From assembly GCA_963840435.1 (NCBI GenBank), contig CAWIYY010000010.1, forward strand, positions 558,001 through 622,000: a DNA stretch of 64,000 bases, given 5' to 3'. The DNA is from Bog-473 sp963840435 (lineage in GTDB: Bacteria > Actinomycetota > Acidimicrobiia > Acidimicrobiales > RAAP-2). A program made the position numbers and the translations under genes. The notes under the pieces are model-generated. The model ran no database searches. It was not told the origin of the DNA and saw only the letters and a program-made list of their open reading frames with translations. Below, in pieces: positions 9,873 through 18,361 of this stretch; the stretch's first letter is position 1, and each line of letters starts with the position of its first letter.

Positions 9873-10742
9873 ATGTCCGGCGGAGGCAGCCGTCAGCAAT
9901 TTGGAGGAGTTCTTCCTCTCGCGTGCGTTCGGTGATTTCGCCGCGACCCGACGTCGCCTCGAGCTCAATGGTCTCTGGGTGGTCGCAGCCGGAGCCCAGG
10001 GCGACCTGTCGCCGTCGGTCCCGCTCGACTCCCGGTTCGGCTCTTCCACGTTCGGTCAGCTCCCAGAGGAACGAGAGGACTTCCCACTCGATATGAACAA
10101 GCCCATCGCCACCGTGCTCGCCTTTACGCCGCAGACGCCCGCCGGCAGACAACGCGCCCTCGCCGCCATCGGGGGCATTGCCGCGGCCGCGCTCGTGGTG
10201 GTCGGTGTGACCTCGGGGACCACGCACGGGCCCGGGGCGGGCGAGAACCAGCAGGCGCTGGCCCGTAATGGTGGCGCGCACCTGCCGCCGCTCGACGCGC
10301 CGCCGTGCCGGTCGGGGTGCGTCGAGCGGCGTTGCCGGGTTGTTGGCAGCCGAACAGGGCCACGACGACGGGCACGGCAACGGCGCCGGCGCCGGCGACG
10401 GAACACTGAACGCGACGTCGGGTGTGCACGGGTCGTTCTCGGTCTTCGATGGTGCGGCAGTGGGTTCGTCGCCTTCCGGTGGCAGCACGCGGTCGTCCGG
10501 CGGCGCGTCCGGATCCGGCACGACGTCGGTCACGACTCCGTTGCCCGCCGCGTCGAATCCTGTTGCGACCAGTGCTCGACCCGGTGACACAACTCGCTAG
10601 CAACGCGACTGCAACCGTGTCCACAACGACACAACAAATAAACGCGGTCGTGCCGGCCGCGACGCCGATCACTGGAATGGTGAATGACGTCGGAACCACA
10701 GTCAGCGGCCTCACGGGGACGCTTGCGGGACCCAACGCCTAA
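9873..10742 (+). CDS. Single-pass membrane/surface protein, paralogue 1 (about three frameshifts)
   Basis: Not a family I can name. An ATG at 9873 has an excellent ribosome site (GGGAGGG, 4 nt upstream) but its own frame stops after 20 codons; the neighbouring frame then reads SNLEEFFLSRAFGDFAATRR, continues to a membrane segment (AALAAIGGIAAAALVVVGV, near 10155-10215), and after two more shifts (near 10270-10290 and 10560) gives a Gly/Ser/Thr-rich exterior ending TQLASNATATVSTTTQQ and GTTVSGLTGTLAGPNA at 10742. The N-terminal LEEFFLSRAFG motif matches LEDVFASRNFG in the next gene, so I read these as a broken paralogue pair. Cytoplasmic head, one helix and a low-complexity outer part are inferred. 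The exact corrected sequence is uncertain. Confidence 0.5.
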
Positions 10743-10976
10743 CCGTGTCGTGATTGCCCGCGGGAATGCTGCGCGCTCCTCACGGGCTTTCAAGAATTCC
10801 TGAAAATAGAAACGAGGGTGCAAGCAGTTTTGCGGTGACTTCGGGGGACATGGCTTCGACAGGTTCCCCTTTGAGACTCATCCCTATATGGTGACAGTGA
10901 GGAGTCGCGCAAGACTTCGGGAGTCAGGGCAGCAGCGCAGAAGACCCTGAATGACGCAGAGTCCACTGGAGGGGGG

Positions 10977-11728
10977 ATGCAGCGTTCGAAGCCCGAGAGG
11001 GCATCAGCTGTCGACGGACACGCCAGCCTGGAAGACGTCTTCGCCTCGAGGAATTTCGGCAAGCCGCTTTCAGACGGTGGATCGCTTCGGGTCTGCCTCT
11101 GCAATGGCAGATGCATTTGGTCCGCGAGCCGCCGGAATCGTCAAGAATCGTTTCATTGCCACGGTCAGCGTCGCGGCCGCCGCGCTTTCGCTCGTCGTCG
11201 TGGCCGCGAGCACGGGGACCGTCAAGGTGCCCACGCTGAGCGCGGCGAACGCGGGGGCGCCCGGGCAAACGAACCCCGACTTCTCGAACCCCGCATTCGG
11301 CGGGTCTGGAACGGGCAACGGCGGCGGCAGCAATGGCAGCGGGTCCGTCACCGCGCCACCGGCCGCGCCATCGACACCGACGACCTCGTCGCCGGGTGGC
11401 GTTCCCGTGTCGACGACGCCAGGGCAGCGCGACCGCCACCGTGGCCAACTTCACCCCGAGAACAGCAACAGCACTGGCACCAACGCCTCGGTGGCACTGA
11501 ACGAGTTGGCGGCCAAAGCACCGGTCACCACGACGACGGTGCCACCGGCCCCCACGACCACGACCACGGCACCGCCCACGACCACCACGACGACCACCAC
11601 CCCCGCCCGTCCAAACGGGAGGCGCCACCGGGAACGGCCATCGCGGGCAGGGGCCAGGCTGGGGTGGCAGCGGGCCGGGCGACTGCAACAGCCAGTCCAA
11701 CGGTCACGTCGTCCAGACCTGCCCCTGA
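10977..11728 (+). CDS. Single-pass membrane/surface protein, paralogue 2 (about four frameshifts)
   Basis: The ATG at 10977 follows GGAGGGGGG, a strong ribosome site, and begins MQRSKPERASAVDG, then SLEDVFASRNFG, matching the head of the preceding gene. The frame shifts near 11070, continuing AGIVKNRFIATVSVAAAALS, a membrane segment, then GTVKVPTLSAANAG and a Gly/Ser/Pro/Thr-rich stretch including a poly-Thr run (11527-11607). Two shifts near 11425-11460 and one near 11610 are needed; the last frame ends GDCNSQSNGHVVQTCP with stop at 11726-11728. The same head-helix-linker layout as its neighbour suggests both are surface proteins working with the chaplin-like protein. No enzymatic motif is seen. 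Confidence 0.5.
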
Positions 11729-11945
11729 CCTCACCAGACCAGACCCGGCCAGACCAGACCGGGCGCGAGATCTGACCTGATCAGCTGCCGACGTCGCCAC
11801 ATCCTGGCACCGTCCACGCAGACCACGATGCTTCCCGTCGCAGCAGCGTCACGGACGGCGACGTCCCGGCCGCGCCAGCGCCTCGTCGGGCTGGTAAGCA
11901 TGGACCCACCGCCGGTCCCGTCGGCGGGGACGAGCGAGGTCAGCC

Positions 11946-12926
11946 ATGAACTACACCAACTTGGGTACGTCCGGTCTGCGCGTGTCGAGGATCTGCCTCG
12001 GCATGATGGGCTTCGGCAACGGCAGCGACCGCCCCTGGGTCGTCGACGAGGAGGCGGCCGACCCGATTGTGCGGGCCGCTGTCGAGGGTGGCGTCACCTT
12101 CTTCGACACCGCCGACACCTACTCGGCCGGGGCGAGCGAGGTGGCCACCGGCAACCTCGTCCCGAAGTACCTGAGCCGCGACGAGGCCATCGTGGCCACC
12201 AAGGTCTTCATGCCGGTCACCCCGGGCGAGAACGGCAGCGGGCTCGGGCGCAAGCACGTCCTCTCGGGCATCGACGCCTCGCTGCGGCGCCTGGGCATGG
12301 ACTACGTCGACCTGTACCAGATCCACCGCTGGGACCCCCGCACGCCGATTGAGGAGACGATGGAGGCGCTCAACGACGTGGTGCGCGCCGGCAAGGCCCG
12401 CTACATCGGTGCCAGCTCCATGTTCGCCTGGCAGTTCGCCAAGGCCCAGCACACCGCCGAGCGCAACGGGTGGGCCCGGTTCGTCTCCATGCAGAACCAC
12501 TACAACCTCATCTACCGCGAGGAAGAGCGCGAGATGATCCCGCTCTGCCTCGACCAGGGAGTGGGCTGCATCCCGTGGAGCCCGTTGGCCCGGGGCGTGC
12601 TGGCCGGGACGCGCACCCGGTCGGGCGAGCGCAACACGACGCGCTCGAGCACCGATCCCTTCACCGACTATCTCTACGCGCAGCCGACCGACTTCGACGT
12701 GGTGGAGGCGGTCGATTCGGTGGCCAAGGCACGCGGCGTGCCTTCGGCCCAGGTGGCCCTGGCCTGGTTGCTGCACAAGCCCGGCGTCAGCGCGCCCATC
12801 GTCGGTTCCACCAAGGAACAGCACCTGCGCGACGCGCTGGCCGCCGAGGAGCTGACGCTCGGCGACGACGAGGTCGAGGCGCTCGAGAAGCCCTACGTGG
12901 CCCACCCGGTGCTCGGCCACTTCTGA
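11946..12926 (+). CDS. Aldo/keto reductase
   Basis: NADPH-dependent reductase of the AKR superfamily, acting on an unknown carbonyl substrate in the cytoplasm. The 326-residue barrel is complete, with the tetrad Asp54 and Tyr59 in FFDTADTY, Lys in IVATKVF and His in LYQIHRW, and the C-terminal cofactor segment APIVGSTKEQHL. GAGG lies 7 nt before the ATG. It precedes an acyl-CoA synthetase on the same strand by 86 bp, a gap filled with a short direct repeat. The subfamily (AKR with an SPLARGVLAG loop) is common in actinobacterial detoxification. No frameshift. Confidence 0.9.
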   Translation: MNYTNLGTSGLRVSRICLGMMGFGNGSDRPWVVDEEAADPIVRAAVEGGVTFFDTADTYSAGASEVATGNLVPKYLSRDEAIVATKVFMPVTPGENGSGLGRKHVLSGIDASLRRLGMDYVDLYQIHRWDPRTPIEETMEALNDVVRAGKARYIGASSMFAWQFAKAQHTAERNGWARFVSMQNHYNLIYREEEREMIPLCLDQGVGCIPWSPLARGVLAGTRTRSGERNTTRSSTDPFTDYLYAQPTDFDVVEAVDSVAKARGVPSAQVALAWLLHKPGVSAPIVGSTKEQHLRDALAAEELTLGDDEVEALEKPYVAHPVLGHF

Positions 12927-12956
12927 TCTCAGCGGGACCCGGAGCAGCCGAGGCGA

Positions 12957-13006
12957 CGTGAGATCGAGACCGACCGTGGAGATCGAGACCGACACGTGAG
13001 ATCGGG
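12957..13006. repeat. Short direct repeat (about 2.5 copies of an 18-19 nt unit)
   Basis: GAGATCGAGACCGAC occurs at 12960-12974 and 12979-12993, with a partial third copy (GTGAGATCGG) to about 13006, between the aldo/keto reductase and acyl-CoA synthetase genes. No function visible. Confidence 0.7.
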
Positions 13007-13012
13007 GGGCGC

Positions 13013-14562
13013 ATGCGTGTCGCGCTGACGGTGGCCGACTTCCTCGAGCGGGCCGCGCTCGTCTCCGGCCACCGGGTGGCGGTGGTCGACGAGCCCGACG
13101 TGGCCGGTTCGCTCGGCACGGCCACCTACGCCGAGCTCGATGCACGGGCCCGCGGCCTGGCCCTCGCCCTCGACGCCATGGGGGTGGGCCACGGCGAGCG
13201 GGTGGCCATCGTCAGCCCCAACTCGGGCCGTTTCCTCACCTCCTTCTTCGGGGTCAGCGGGTACGGCCGCGTCCTCGTGCCCATCAACTTCCGCCTCACC
13301 GCGGACGAGATCGCCTACATCGTCGAGCACTCCGGGGCGTCCGTCCTCCTGTACGACCCGGATCTGGCTGGCGAGGTGGACACCATCAAGGTGGCGCACC
13401 GCATCGCGCTCGACGGTGTCGAGGACGCCGAGTTGTTCGCCCCGGCCCCCGCCGGCGCCCGACCCGAACCGTGGGAGGCCGACGAGGACGCCGCCTGCTC
13501 GGTCAACTACACGTCGGGCACGACGGCGCGGCCCAAGGGCGTGCAGCTGACCCAGCGCAACTGCTGGCTCAACGCGGCGACGTTCGGCTGGCACACCGGG
13601 GTGAGCGACCGCGACGTGCTGCTGCACACGCTGCCCATGTTCCACTGCAACGGCTGGGGGATGCCCTACGCCGTGACCGGCATGGGCGGCACCCACGTCG
13701 TGCTGCGCAAGGTGGACGGCGAGGAGATCCTGGGCCGGATCGAGCGGCACGGGGTCACGCTGCTGTGCGGCGCGCCGGCCGTGGTGGCCGCCATCCTCGC
13801 CGCGGCCGAAGCCCGCCGGGAGGCCGGGCGCGACCTGCCCGGGCACGGCACCGTGCGCATCGTCGTGGCCGGGGCACCGCCGCCGTCGAAGACCATCGAG
13901 CGGGTGGAGGCCGAGCTGGGGTGGGAGTTCATCCAGATCTACGGGCTGACCGAGACGTCGCCGCTGCTCACCATCAACCGGGCCCCGGCCGAATGGGACG
14001 AGCTGGGCCCGGCCGAGCGCTCCGTCCGGCTCAGCCGGGCCGGCGTCCCCGCCGTCGGCGTGCGCATGGCGGTCGACGACGAGGGCGAGGTGCTGGCCCG
14101 CTCCAACCACGTCTTCGCCGGCTACTGGGAGCAGCCGGTCGAGACCGAGGCCGCGCTGGAGGGCGGGTGGTTCCACACCGGCGACGGCGGGTACGTCGAT
14201 GACGACGCCTACGTCGTCATCTCCGACCGCAAGAAGGACGTCATCATCACCGGCGGCGAGAACGTGTCCTCCATCGAGGTCGAGGACTGCCTCTACCAGC
14301 ACGCCGCCGTGGCCGAGGTGGCGGTCATCGGCGTGCCCGACGAGAGGTGGGGCGAGACGGTCAAGGCGCTGGTCGTGCTGCGCCCGGGCGAGACGGCCGG
14401 CGAGGACGAGCTCATCGCCCACTGCCGGGACCGCATGGCCCACTTCAAGGCGCCCCGTCGGTCGAGTTCCGCGAGGCGCTCGACCGCACGGCCACGGGCA
14501 AGCTGCAGAAGTACAAGCTGCGCCAGCCCTACTGGGCCGGGCGCGAGCGTGGGGTCAACTAA
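13013..14562 (+). CDS. Fatty-acid/acyl-CoA synthetase (AMP-forming; one frameshift)
   Basis: ANL-superfamily ligase that activates a carboxylic acid to acyl-CoA through an acyl-adenylate. The P-loop motif is YTSGTTARPKG, the adenine motif IQIYGLTETSP, the hinge/AMP motif GWFHTGDGGYVDDD and DRKKDVIITGGENVSS, and the C-terminal Lys motif appears as TATGKLQKYKLR. The start ATG follows GGGGGG. One base is lost or gained near 14455-14460 inside the final lid domain; on correction the protein runs HFKAPR-SVEFREALDRTATGK to the stop at 14562, about 516 residues, a normal length. It overlaps the end of the opposing RNase D gene by about 8 bp. The chain-length specificity cannot be read from sequence. 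Confidence 0.87.
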
Positions 14563-15997
14563 GGGCGACGCTGACCACGGGGTCTGCCGTCGTCGCCGCT
14601 GCGGCCCGGGCCGCCGTCAGCGTCTGCATCGTCACCGCCAGCTGCGCCAGTTCGGCCAGCCTGTCTCGGGCCCGGCGGCTTCCTCCGTCCCGTCGTCCGT
14701 CCCGTCCGCCGTCCCGTCCTCGGTGGCCAGCGCCACCGGGCGGTGCGAGCGCTCCTCGAGCACCAGCCGTCCCCGCCGACCGAAGGCGGCCGCCACTTCC
14801 CCGTCGATGAGCCGGCGCAGTGGGTCGCCCACGATGGAGCGGCGCCAACCCTCATCGAGCCGGCTCTGCTCGCCGCAGAGCAACTGCGCGATATCGGCCC
14901 GGGTGGCCAGCAGGGCCTGGTCGAAGTCGAGATCGTCTGCGATCTGGCGCACCACGCCCGAACACACGGCCACGGCGGCTGCCGGGGCCGGCGCGTCGCG
15001 CCCTTCGGACGGCATGCGGATCTGCTCGGGCGCCAGCTCCTGCCCCCGGGCGATGGCGTCGAGGATCTCGCGGGCCCGCCCCTGGGCCAGGTGCCGGCTG
15101 TCGACCCCGCGGGTGCGACGCAGCTCGTCGACGTTGGCGGGCGGCCGCTGCACGATCGCCTGGAGCGCCAGGTCGGACAGCACCATGCGCCGGGGCCGGT
15201 TGCTGACCGCGGCCGTGCGCTCGCGCCAGGCCGCGACCTCCTGGGCCACGGCGCGCTGGCGGCGCGACATGCTGCGGATGTCGCCCAGCTTCCACCACGC
15301 CTCTTCGGGGTTGCGGGCCGGCCCCCGCTGGCCCAGCACCTGGTCGCACTCGTCGAGGGCCCAGTCGAGGCGGCCGAGCGCGCTCGAGCCGCTCGCTGAG
15401 CACCCGGCGCAACTCGAGCAGGTGGGCGACGTCGTTGATGGCGTAGGAGGTCTGGCGTTCCGAGATGGGACGTTCGAGCCAGTCCGACAGGCGGTCGGCC
15501 TTGGGCAGGGTCACCCCGAGCATCTGGTCCACCAGTCGGGACAGGGAGGGTGACGACATGCCGAGGAACCCGGCCACGATCTGGGTGTCGAACACGTGGG
15601 CGGGCAGGGCGCCGCAGGCGGCCAGGAGGATGTCGAGGTCCTGCCCGGCGGCGTGGGCCACCGCCTTCCCCGGGCCCTCGAAGACGGCGGCCAGCGGTGC
15701 GGGGTCCACGGCCAGCGGGTCGACCAGGGCGACCTGGTCGGCCCAGGCGATCTGAATGAGGGCCAGGTCCGGCACGTATGTCCGCTCGGTGTGGAACTCG
15801 GTGTCGAAGCCGTAGTACTCCTCGGGCAGCAGGGCGTCGACCAGCGCGGCCAGGCCGGCCGGGTCGTCGACCATGGCCGGGACGTCGGGCGCGCTCACGA
15901 GGCGCCGCTGCGCCGCGGCGAAGTGCCCGTCGGTGCGGGCAGCATCGATCAGCGAGGCGATGGACAAGAAGGAGATGGCGACTCCGCCTTCACTCAT
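14555..15997 (-). CDS. rnd: Ribonuclease D / 3'-5' exonuclease with HRDC domain (two frameshifts)
   Basis: DEDD-type exoribonuclease that trims tRNA and other RNA 3' ends. The catalytic Exo I motif is YYGFDTEFHTERTYVPD, Exo II falls in GKAVAHAAGQDLDIL, and Exo III is RQTSYAINDVAHLLEL. Frame breaks near 15350-15390 lead to the HRDC-like part (NPEEAWWKLGDIRSMSRRQ, then PPANVDELRRTRGV). The second frame ends at 14632; a further shift near 14680-14700 would give ARDRLAELAQLAVTMQTL and an end at 14555, which I prefer because it reads like protein, though 14632 is possible. I chose ATG 15997 (a weak GGGTGGG precedes it); the frame is open upstream to 16147 but does not look conserved. Confidence 0.8.
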
Positions 15998-16224
15998 GTC
16001 CCACCCGTGTCGAGGCTGCGCCGCTCCGCCGGGGGGCGAGGGCTGTGGGAGTGGGGACCGTACCAAGACTTTGGGCGAGGTTATCGGGTGCCGCCGGGAG
16101 GTCACCGCACGGTGGCGGTCACGGTGCAGACGTGGTGCATCTCCCACGGTTCGGCCGGAGATATGAGCCCTCTGACCTGGGGGAACAGGGATTCAAATGC
16201 GAAGAGGGACGGTGGGGCCGAGGC

Positions 16225-16262
16225 TTAAGACACTGTTCGACCGGTCCGAAATCCATTAAGAC
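16225..16262. promoter_or_regulatory. Symmetric operator-like element before the first GGDEF-like gene
   Basis: Two TTAAGAC heptamers (16225-16231, 16256-16262) flank a near-palindrome TTCGACCGGTCCGAA (16236-16250) almost symmetrically. The element ends 26 bp before the GTG of the GGDEF-like gene, where a repressor or activator could act. Binding protein unknown. Confidence 0.35.
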
Positions 16263-16287
16263 TGACTGTGGAGGGATCGGAGGGGCA

Positions 16288-16992
16288 GTGAAGAAGGCCA
16301 GGAAGAAGGAATCCGGCCGCAGCATGCCGGACCAAGTTGCCTCTCTGCTGACCGAACGGCTTGTGCCGGTCCCCGCCCCCCTCCCCGAAACGGTCGAGGT
16401 GGTCGAGGACGATTCGGTGGGCTCGCCCCGCAGCGTCGAGACGATGCTCCAGGAGATCAGCGGCGGTGAGGCGGCGGGAACCGACCGCCGGCCCGGCGGC
16501 AGCCCGAGCGGCAAGTACGACCACCTGTGGCAGCTCTCCATGGCGGACCCGCACACCGGGCTGGCCAACCAGCTCCTGCTGCTCGACCGGCTGACCCAGG
16601 CGCTGGCCCGCCGGCGTCGCCACGGGGGCGAGGTCGCCGTGTGCCACATCGACCTGGACAACCTGGGCGAGATCAATCTGGACCTGGGGTACACCACCGG
16701 CAACACGGTCCTGTGCGAAGGGGCCCGTCGCCTCACCTCGATCCTGCGGGACGAGGACACCGTCGGCCGGGTCGGCGGGAGCGAGCTCGTGGTGGTCGTG
16801 ACCATCAACGGCGAGGAGGACGCAGGCCCCCTGGTGCGCCGCCTGCAGCACACCCTCGACGAGCCGGTCATGGTGGGCGGCCAGCGCGTGCGCATGCACG
16901 CCCGGCTCGGTCTGGCCCTGGCCGAGGCCGGCGAGACGGCCGAGGACGTGTTGATCCGGGCGGACCGGTCCACCCCCGTCACCCACCGCTAG
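16288..16992 (+). CDS. Degenerate GGDEF-domain protein 1
   Basis: The 234-residue protein has an unstructured charged N-terminus of about 80 residues and one GGDEF-like domain. Family landmarks are DPHTGLANQLLLLDRL (the usual D-x-LTGLxNR entry) and VCHIDLDNLGEINLDLGY, but the signature is GGSEL instead of GG(D/E)EF, so the catalytic acidic residue is Ser and diguanylate cyclase activity is unlikely. No inhibitory site, PAS or EAL domain is attached. The GTG start follows GGAGGGGCA. It is a close paralogue of the protein at 23876-24361, sharing a DRLxQALxRxxRHGGEV core. A role as nucleotide-binding adaptor or sensor is inference. Confidence 0.8.
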   Translation: MKKARKKESGRSMPDQVASLLTERLVPVPAPLPETVEVVEDDSVGSPRSVETMLQEISGGEAAGTDRRPGGSPSGKYDHLWQLSMADPHTGLANQLLLLDRLTQALARRRRHGGEVAVCHIDLDNLGEINLDLGYTTGNTVLCEGARRLTSILRDEDTVGRVGGSELVVVVTINGEEDAGPLVRRLQHTLDEPVMVGGQRVRMHARLGLALAEAGETAEDVLIRADRSTPVTHR

Positions 16993-17187
16993 ACCATTCT
17001 CCGGCTGCGACCGGCGACCGCCCGCCGCCGGCCCGCCGAGCGCCACCCCGTTCGCCCAGTTGACATGACGTTTCCCGCCGGCCGACGTCCCGCCGCCCCC
17101 GGGCTCACCATGCTCGCGGCGCGCCGGTGAAGTCAGGAGGATCGGCTCTAGTGCGCCGCCCCTGCAACCCGGCATGCTGAACGGGCG

Positions 17188-17526
17188 ATGTCGATGTACA
17201 GCGAACTGCTCTGCGGCCTCTGCGCCGACATGGACCCCGTCGAGCTTCCGGCGTCCAAGGACGAGCTGGTCGTGGTGCTGCTCCAGTGCCGGCGCCGGCT
17301 GCTCGGCCACGATCCCGAAGACGCCAGCATCATGGCCGAGGACCTGGCCCTCGAGCTCGATCACGACCGCATGTTGCTGCGGCTCTGCCGGGCTCTGGGG
17401 ATAGAGAGCGATCCCTCGCAGTTCGTCAACCCGTTGGCCGAGCGGGACCGCCTCGAGAAGCAGTTGCGCCAGGCCGGCGTCGACTTCCGCACGCTCGACG
17501 ACAACCGGCGCGTCGCCGCGGCCTGA
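17188..17526 (+). CDS. Hypothetical 112-residue acidic protein
   Basis: A small open frame with coding-like composition and no recognised domain: MSMYSELLCGLCADMDPVEL, then alternating acidic and Leu-rich helices (about residues 25-75) and a charged tail ending DDNRRVAAA. It contains two early Cys residues but no metal motif. It sits between a GGDEF-like gene and a DevR-like regulator that faces it. An AGGAGG at about 17136 is too far to serve this ATG; it instead precedes a 9-codon GTG frame (17151-17180) that could be a leader peptide. The start is therefore uncertain, and the gene itself only probable. Confidence 0.5.
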   Translation: MSMYSELLCGLCADMDPVELPASKDELVVVLLQCRRRLLGHDPEDASIMAEDLALELDHDRMLLRLCRALGIESDPSQFVNPLAERDRLEKQLRQAGVDFRTLDDNRRVAAA

Positions 17527-17559
17527 ACCGGTCGGGCGCAGCGGCCCGCCCGGGTTCGT

Positions 17560-18228
17560 TCAGCGCTTCGGTGCGGGGCCGGGCCCGCCCGCCTTGCGCT
17601 CGGCCAGCACCGCCGCATAGACGGCCGCCTCGGTGCGCCGCCGCATGCCGAGCTTGGAGAGCAGGCTTGACACGTAGTTCTTGACGGTGGCCTCGGCCAG
17701 GAAGAGCTGCTCCGCGATCTGACGGTTCGACTGGCCGAGCGCGATGAGCTCCAGCACCCGGCGTTCCTGAGGCGTGAGCACGGTGAGGCGGGACTCGGCC
17801 TCCTGGTCCTTGTGCAGCCGGTTCATCAGTTCCTGGGTCAAGGCTGGGTCGAGGAGCGACATGCCCTGGCTGACCCGGCGGATGTCGCCCAAGAGGTCGC
17901 CGCTGCCCACTTCCTTCAGGACGTAGCCGGACGCCCCGGCCATGATGGAGGCGAAGAGGGCGTCGTCGTCCGAGTACGACGTCAGCATGAGACAGCGGAC
18001 CGAGGGCAGGGTCGACTGGATCTCCCGGCACACCTCGATGCCGTTGCCGTCGGGCAGCCGCACGTCGAGGATGGCCACGTCGGGCTCGATCTCGCGGATG
18101 AGTTGCAGTCCCTGTTCCGCCGTGCCTGCTTCGCCGACCACGTCCATGTCGCTCTCACCCTCGAGCAGCGTCCGCAAGCCGGTCCGGACGAGCTCGTGAT
18201 CATCGAGCAGGAAGACACGGATCGGCAT
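17560..18228 (-). CDS. NarL/FixJ-family response regulator, DevR-like
   Basis: Two-component response regulator of 222 residues. The receiver domain has DD at residues 9-10, the phosphoacceptor Asp55 in VAILDVRLPDG, Thr in MLTSYSDDD and Lys in YVLKEVG; the C-terminal LuxR-type helix-turn-helix reads TPQERRVLELIALGQSNRQIAEQL region followed by TVKNYVSSLLSKLGM. This arrangement matches DevR/DosR, the hypoxia/nitric-oxide response regulator of actinobacteria. It is transcribed away from the DevS-like kinase at 18362, with a 133-bp shared promoter region that holds nested inverted repeats. No ribosome site is clear at the ATG. The DevR assignment is by architecture; the inducing signal is not known here. 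Confidence 0.9.
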   Translation of the reverse strand: MPIRVFLLDDHELVRTGLRTLLEGESDMDVVGEAGTAEQGLQLIREIEPDVAILDVRLPDGNGIEVCREIQSTLPSVRCLMLTSYSDDDALFASIMAGASGYVLKEVGSGDLLGDIRRVSQGMSLLDPALTQELMNRLHKDQEAESRLTVLTPQERRVLELIALGQSNRQIAEQLFLAEATVKNYVSSLLSKLGMRRRTEAAVYAAVLAERKAGGPGPAPKR

Positions 18229-18245
18229 CGGCAAATCATGGCACG

Positions 18246-18301
18246 CGCCCGCGGCCCGGACGGAGAGCGCGCCCCGCCGGTCCGGGCCCCGGACGCGGGC
18301 G
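18246..18301. promoter_or_regulatory. Nested inverted repeats in the devR/devS-like divergent promoter
   Basis: CGCCCGC (18246-18252) with GCGGGCG (18295-18301), and inside it GCCCGGAC (18254-18261) with GTCCGGGC (18280-18287), are exact inverted repeats between the divergent regulator and kinase genes. They could be operators or a cruciform; GC richness raises the chance of coincidence. Confidence 0.4.
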
Positions 18302-18348
18302 TCAGGAACGGTCGGGCCACGCTCCGCTGAGGGGACCGCCGCCGCCGG

Positions 18349-18354
18349 TAGCCT
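18349..18354 (+). promoter_or_regulatory. TAGCCT -10 element, leaderless start of the DevS-like gene
   Basis: TAGCCT lies 7 nt before the GTG at 18362, and no ribosome site is present, so transcription probably starts at or beside the start codon. Confidence 0.45.
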
Positions 18355-18361
18355 GCACACC

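Noticed and set aside
10843..10870. tmRNA-like 5' motif (GGGGGACATGGCTTCGACAGG region is reminiscent of ssrA)
   Set aside because: No matching 3' acceptor/T-arm half with CCA is found within 500 bp, and no tag-peptide frame is present.
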